From assembly GCF_932294415.1 (NCBI RefSeq), contig NC_065545.1, positions 18,480,857-18,544,856 of the forward strand: 64,000 nt of DNA, read 5' to 3'. Below the pieces are notes generated by a model. That model ran no database searches. It was given only the letters and a program-made list of their open reading frames with translations, and had not been told where the DNA came from. Both the position numbers and the translations under genes were made by a program. The stretch comes from Quercus robur (lineage: Eukaryota > Streptophyta > Magnoliopsida > Fagales > Fagaceae). Positions 59,529 to 64,000 of the stretch are shown here, piece after piece; the first letter of the stretch is position 1; every line of letters begins with the position of its first letter.

Positions 59529-62449
59529 TAATTTATTTTAATCTTGTACATCCTTTGTTTTTTTTTCTCTACATTATTATTGAAAATCTTACTCAACTCA
59601 AACCAAGGTTAGATGTATTAACTTCTACAGGGAAGTTCTCAACACCACCCCCCCCCTCCCCACCCCCCAAAAAAAAAAAAAAAAAAAAAAAACTCTTACA
59701 AGGAAACTCATGAAATTGTGGATGGCCAATGAGTGGAATTAGTTATAGTCTTATAAAAACTCCATTAAGATAAATGTAAATCTGTAATTAACTAAACTCA
59801 ATTTATTTTAATTGATTGATTTAGAATAAGAAATTATTATTTTCATCTTCCTTTCTTTTTACATAATGTTGTACACGTGCTTTAGAGCCCTTAGTTGAAA
59901 CAGGGGTGGCTCTACCCTTTGTTTAGGGGGTTCAAATGAACCCCAGACTTCCAAAATATATATATATATATTTATAATATTTTTTTTAGTTTAATATTTT
60001 AATTTATTCTTAAAAATATTTTTATACACCCTAACTTAAATCTTATGCACCCTTACTACAAGTATTTCCAACTCTAAGAGTACGAGTAAGTGTTTGTGAA
60101 CTGTAAGTGTCACTCTTTATTATAAATTTATATTATATGTGTGTGAGTGTGTCTAATATTAATTATGTGCATTACTTTTTGTTATAATGTTATTTGTGTG
60201 AATAATGATGTGTTTGGATATTTGTGTGTACAATATAAATATAATATAACTTTACATAATTTAAGGAAATAGAGAGGGTTTATTACATGTGTATATTGTT
60301 ATCATGTTATAATAACTTTTTGTTATAAAGTCAGAAAAATTCAAGAAGAAAAATTTTAAAGTTAGTGATTGTTCAAGCATTTAATTGGTTAAGTAGTCAC
60401 GTAGTGTATTATTTTATGTATGAATGAGTGTGGTTGTGTGTGCCAACAATTTATACAGAGCCAATGAGTTAATTTTATTCATTTAATTTAAAATATTTTT
60501 ATAAAAACAATGACAAATTAATAGATAATAACAACTACATAAAAATAAAAATGTTAGACAAATTTAACAAAATAAAATGGTCATAGTTACCCACATTGGT
60601 AATAAATACTAATAATGAACTACCATGTAACAATTCAAAATTTGAAAACTTATAGAAAGAAATTTTAAAACTTCATTTTTTTTTTTTTTTTTGTCTATAA
60701 CTTGATATATTCAAGTTCTATTTTTATTAAAAAAAAAATTAATTTAAGTTTTTTAATGACCCCCTTAAACAAAATTCTTGGAGCCGCTACTGAGTTCAAA
60801 ATCAAACTAAACTATTTTATAGGGTAAAATGCAAAATTGATTCTCTAAATTTTTTCAGATTTCATTTTAGTCCTCTAACTTTGCATTTGTTCATTTCAGT
60901 CTTTTAACTTTCAAGTTTATTCAATTAAGGATTTTCCATCAACTTTTGTTATATGTTATGGTTAATTTTTCAATTTTATAAATTTTTCTTCAAATATTTT
61001 AAATTAAAAAAATTCAATTAATGATTGAAAAATATTTTCCTTTTTTTTTCAAATTTTTTTAACACAAACTAAACTATTTTATATTAGAAAAACACTACTT
61101 TAAAAGAAAATTAATTATTATCACTTTTTTTTTTTTAAGGAATGAAGCAAACAACATAACAAATGATGTTTAACTTAAAATCTAAATAATTAAATTTTTT
61201 TCTCAAAAAAATATTAAATTAAATTTGATGGGCAACGCTAAACTATAAAAGTATCAACTTTTTCTCAAAAAAGAAAAAGAAAAAAAAGTATCAACTTCAA
61301 GTGACAACGATTTTAAATCTTCAATATTTTTTTGTCCAAAATTAAACATAAATATATATTTAAACATATAAAATAAATTTGTTTTTAATGTTCATTCAAA
61401 ATGTGCACTTTTTGTACCATGCAATACACAAAAAAATATAAATGTTCAAAACTTTTATGTTGTAACCAACTTTGAGTTGCAAAAATATTTTACAAGGTTT
61501 TTTTTGGCACCAAATCAACTATAGCATGATATAATGTTGAAGTAAATTAAATAAACTCAAAATTATAACACCTTGCATTGGTATTTTGTAAATTTGGATG
61601 ATCTCCCCCAAACAACAACCTAAGACATCTAAATTGTGTTTTAATTGGATTACGTGCAACCAAATTTCATATACTACGTGTTATCGATAAATCTTTGTTC
61701 TTAGTAGCACCATCGGTCGATATAGGTTATATAAATAAAGTGTGGTTATTCAAGGATATAAAATATGCTCTAATGTCTACAATTTTCAGCATGGGCTAAT
61801 GAGAACCACGTTACAACCACAAGCTTTGATGTCCAGCCCTAAATGACAAACTTTATTATTATAAGCAAATACCATGGTATTAAAATACTAAAACAAATAA
61901 CATGGAATGACATACCTCTCACGAATGAATGGACATTAGAAAACATTGTTCATCCTCCAAAAACATAAAATAATGCAACTGGAGACCTAAGCTACGTGAC
62001 ACAAAATTAGACAACACTATAAATATTTATTTTCAACCTTTTAGAAAATTAGTTTCTCAAGTATCTTCTTCCTCCTGGTACACTTATAAAAATAAACATA
62101 TAGGATATGTACACATACGCATGTGTATATATGTACATACATATGTATTTGTGTATATGCACACACTTGATACATGTTTATTGTAAGACTTAACACACAT
62201 TCGTCAGATTTATGAATTTGGATTATAAAATTTATGTTTGAGCATGTTTTGAATTTCTCGTCAAATATGCTAAGTCACTTTAAGCTATATAAACAATTAC
62301 AATAAACCTTAATTGTGATTTCTCCCATGTCATGATTAAACAAAATTGGCAATGACGTGGCTCAAAGGCACTTTAATGTGAAAAGAGTCCTAATAACGAT
62401 ATATTATAGACGACAGGTATAGTACTCATCAATCAATTCTCACATAGAC
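59529..62449. other. AT-rich intergenic region
   Basis: No gene supported. A C-run/A-run tract (59648-59691) and several poly(A)/poly(T) tracts occur. Sequence such as GGGGTGGCTCTACCC (59904-59918) with GAGCCGCTAC (60781-60790) hints at the two ends of a decayed element about 0.9 kb long, not resolved further. Confidence 0.4.

Positions 62450-62503
<54 letters not shown>
62450..62503. repeat. Compound (CT)n(TA)n microsatellite
   Basis: About 13 CT units pass directly into about 13 TA units. Likely to be highly length-variable. Confidence 0.9.
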
Positions 62504-62511
<8 letters not shown>

Positions 62512-62682
62512 ATAATAGAAGAAAACTATTAACCATTGTTTTAACGATGAAAATCGTGAACTAAGCCAGTTGAATTGGTTTAGGGTGGTTATGTTTTTGG
62601 AGCAATTGAGGGATTGTTTAGTTGGAGCTTTTAAGAAGTGTTTGACTCTTTCCGCCAAAAATCTTTACAATTGACACCATCT

Positions 62683-63095
62683 TGTGCAAACCCACCCAAG
62701 TGGCTTTAAGTAAGAAAACACATGCACTTTTGGGGCCCATGGAGGCGAAGGCAAAGGCTTTTGAAGTTGACCTTTAGTTTGGAAAGGATGTTGACATTCA
62801 AGAGTTTTTCATTGAAGGTGACTCTCAAGTTGTTTATCGGGCTCTACGTGAAATATCCCCCCCTACCCCCCTTTCTTATTCATGGTTTGTATTATCTTTG
62901 GTATGCAAGCTCTTTGTATTGAGTTTTGTAGGGTTGAATTCTCTCATGTATGTATGCAAGGTAATAGACCGGTCCACCTTTTAGCAAAACATGCTAGCTT
63001 TAGACACAGGTGATTTCCATGCTTGTATTGAAAAGAATCATTGTTTTATAGAACAAGTTCTTATCCAGAACGTTGTTTCTATTTCCAATTATGAA
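62683..63095 (+). mobile_element. LINE RNase H (RVT_3-type) fragment, decayed
   Basis: The first reading is VALSKKTHALLGPMEAKAKA then FEVDL, stop, FGKDVDIQEFFIEGDSQVVY RAL, matching the RNase H-like domain at the end of plant LINE polyproteins. The GDSQVVYRAL block is the most diagnostic. After about 62862 the frame shifts; similarity resumes (IEFCRVEFSHVCMQGNRPVH LLAKHAS) up to about 63008 in another frame. It has at least one in-frame stop and one or more shifts. The 5' end of the domain and the rest of the LINE are missing. A CACTA or solitary RNase H origin is less likely. Confidence 0.7.
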
Positions 63096-63479
63096 TAATG
63101 TTTTTAGTCTTCCCAAATATATATTTTTTTTAATACACCACTGTAGTCATTAAAGCTACCATGATGGTGCACAATATTAATCCAATTCGACCATGTTGCC
63201 ACGAAGAGTGGACACAAAAGTATTGTAACTCCTCTAATTCACCAAGCTAAAGTTAGCGACCACAACTTGATCAAGTTTGTCGCAAGACTCATGCCAATTT
63301 CACACACCCATCATTGAAATTAGCTTATGCACAACACACACCAAAAATATTGTTTTCAAAAAATTAATCTCCATATATTTTAAGAGCAAACTTTAAAAAA
63401 TTGAAACTAAAAACTTCGAACCAAAACATCCTTATGAAGGATTTTCTTTCCCCCTTTTTTTTTGTTTACATTGTTTGAA

Positions 63480-64000
63480 GGCTGTGTTTGTTTCACATGA
63501 AAATGTTTTTAGGAAATTGTTTTACACTCTTCTGTCTGTTTGGTACACATGGAAAATACAGTCAAACGGAAATCCAGTAAACCGTTGACTGTAAAATAAC
63601 CCACTAAAGCGTAAAATCGTTTATGCACTCGTTTTACCTTCAACCATTTTCCGGACACCACACTCGAAGAGAGAGACTGAGACAGAGCTTAAGCACACTC
63701 CACCTGAAGCACATCCTCGCCGGTCAGATAGCCATCCCCGTCCCCTCCACGCGACGGTGAGTGCTCTGTTCCTCTTCCTTCCTTTATTTGCTTGCTCAAA
63801 CCCATCTGTTCAAACCCAGCCTCGTCGGAAGTCCCCTCAATCTTTGTCGAGCAATGCCCAAACCGGTTTGAGCCTCGTCTTAAGTCCCCTCCAGCTTCGT
63901 CGTCCCCTCCATTTTTTCTTGTTCAAACTCAACTCGATTTGATTGCATCCCACCACACCCATTTTTTGTGCTTTCCGAAAACCCATTACTCAAACCCACT
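63480..64000. repeat. left part of an inverted-repeat element cut by the window end
   Basis: GGCTGTGTTTGTTTCACATG AAAATG at 63480-63505 and the AAAATG/GTTTTAC-rich sequence after it match the design of a common plant element end (TGTTTGTTT type). From about 63660 the interior becomes C-rich with GTCCCCTCC words and GCCTCGTC repeats, recalling the GC-rich interior of the element at 57262. The other end lies beyond the window. The open frame here has no recognised similarity. Confidence 0.35.

Noticed and set aside
63757-63942. 61-residue open frame near the window end
   Set aside because: Low-complexity Ser/Pro/Leu-rich translation of the C-rich interior of a probable transposon; no similarity recognised.

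Overview
This is nuclear DNA of a flowering plant, most likely a woody eudicot. The genes are intron-rich with GT-AG junctions and separated by long AT-rich stretches. The proteins are plant types: a class III peroxidase, a CRIB-containing ROP GTPase-activating protein and a BRUNO-like RNA-binding protein. The short transposons, SINEs and solo LTRs resemble families I associate with Fagaceae (oak, chestnut, beech). That family-level guess is inference from memory; no search was run.

Five host genes look intact. A secreted class III peroxidase (4 exons, 324 aa) lies on minus at 10.6-12.5 kb. A RopGAP with CRIB and RhoGAP domains (4 exons, 469 aa) lies on plus at 23.1-26.1 kb. A small acidic plant protein of unknown function (158 aa) lies on minus at 27.9-28.4 kb. 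A three-RRM BRN1/BRN2-like protein (9 exons, 432 aa) lies on minus at 36.5-41.5 kb. A mitochondrial carrier (9 exons, 311 aa) lies on minus at 50.9-55.2 kb. For the four multi-exon genes the exon phases close exactly over the whole reading frame. The genes have unrelated roles and show no sign of acting together.

The first 6.2 kb is the most unusual part. Fragments of two unrelated host genes, a SEC14-like protein and an aspartic protease, lie on the same strand upstream of a CACTA (En/Spm) transposase relic. That relic is split by a 579-bp hAT-type element and is followed by a CACTA right terminus with a subterminal repeat array. One reading is an old CACTA element carrying captured host exons; its left end is not visible.

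The rest is layered repeats. At 44.8-49.8 kb there are a MITE with a 9-bp target duplication, a tandem repeat array apparently split by an insert, a 613-bp hAT element with a perfect 8-bp duplication, a SINE, and a local duplication holding a solo LTR in one copy. At 55.4-59.5 kb there are a MITE with a solo LTR inside it, a MITE with a GC-rich interior, a SINE and another solo LTR. Two opposed SINE copies sit at 32 kb, and LINE fragments (zf-RVT and RNase H) at 34.2 and 62.7 kb. No rRNA, convincing tRNA, CRISPR array or organellar insertion was seen.
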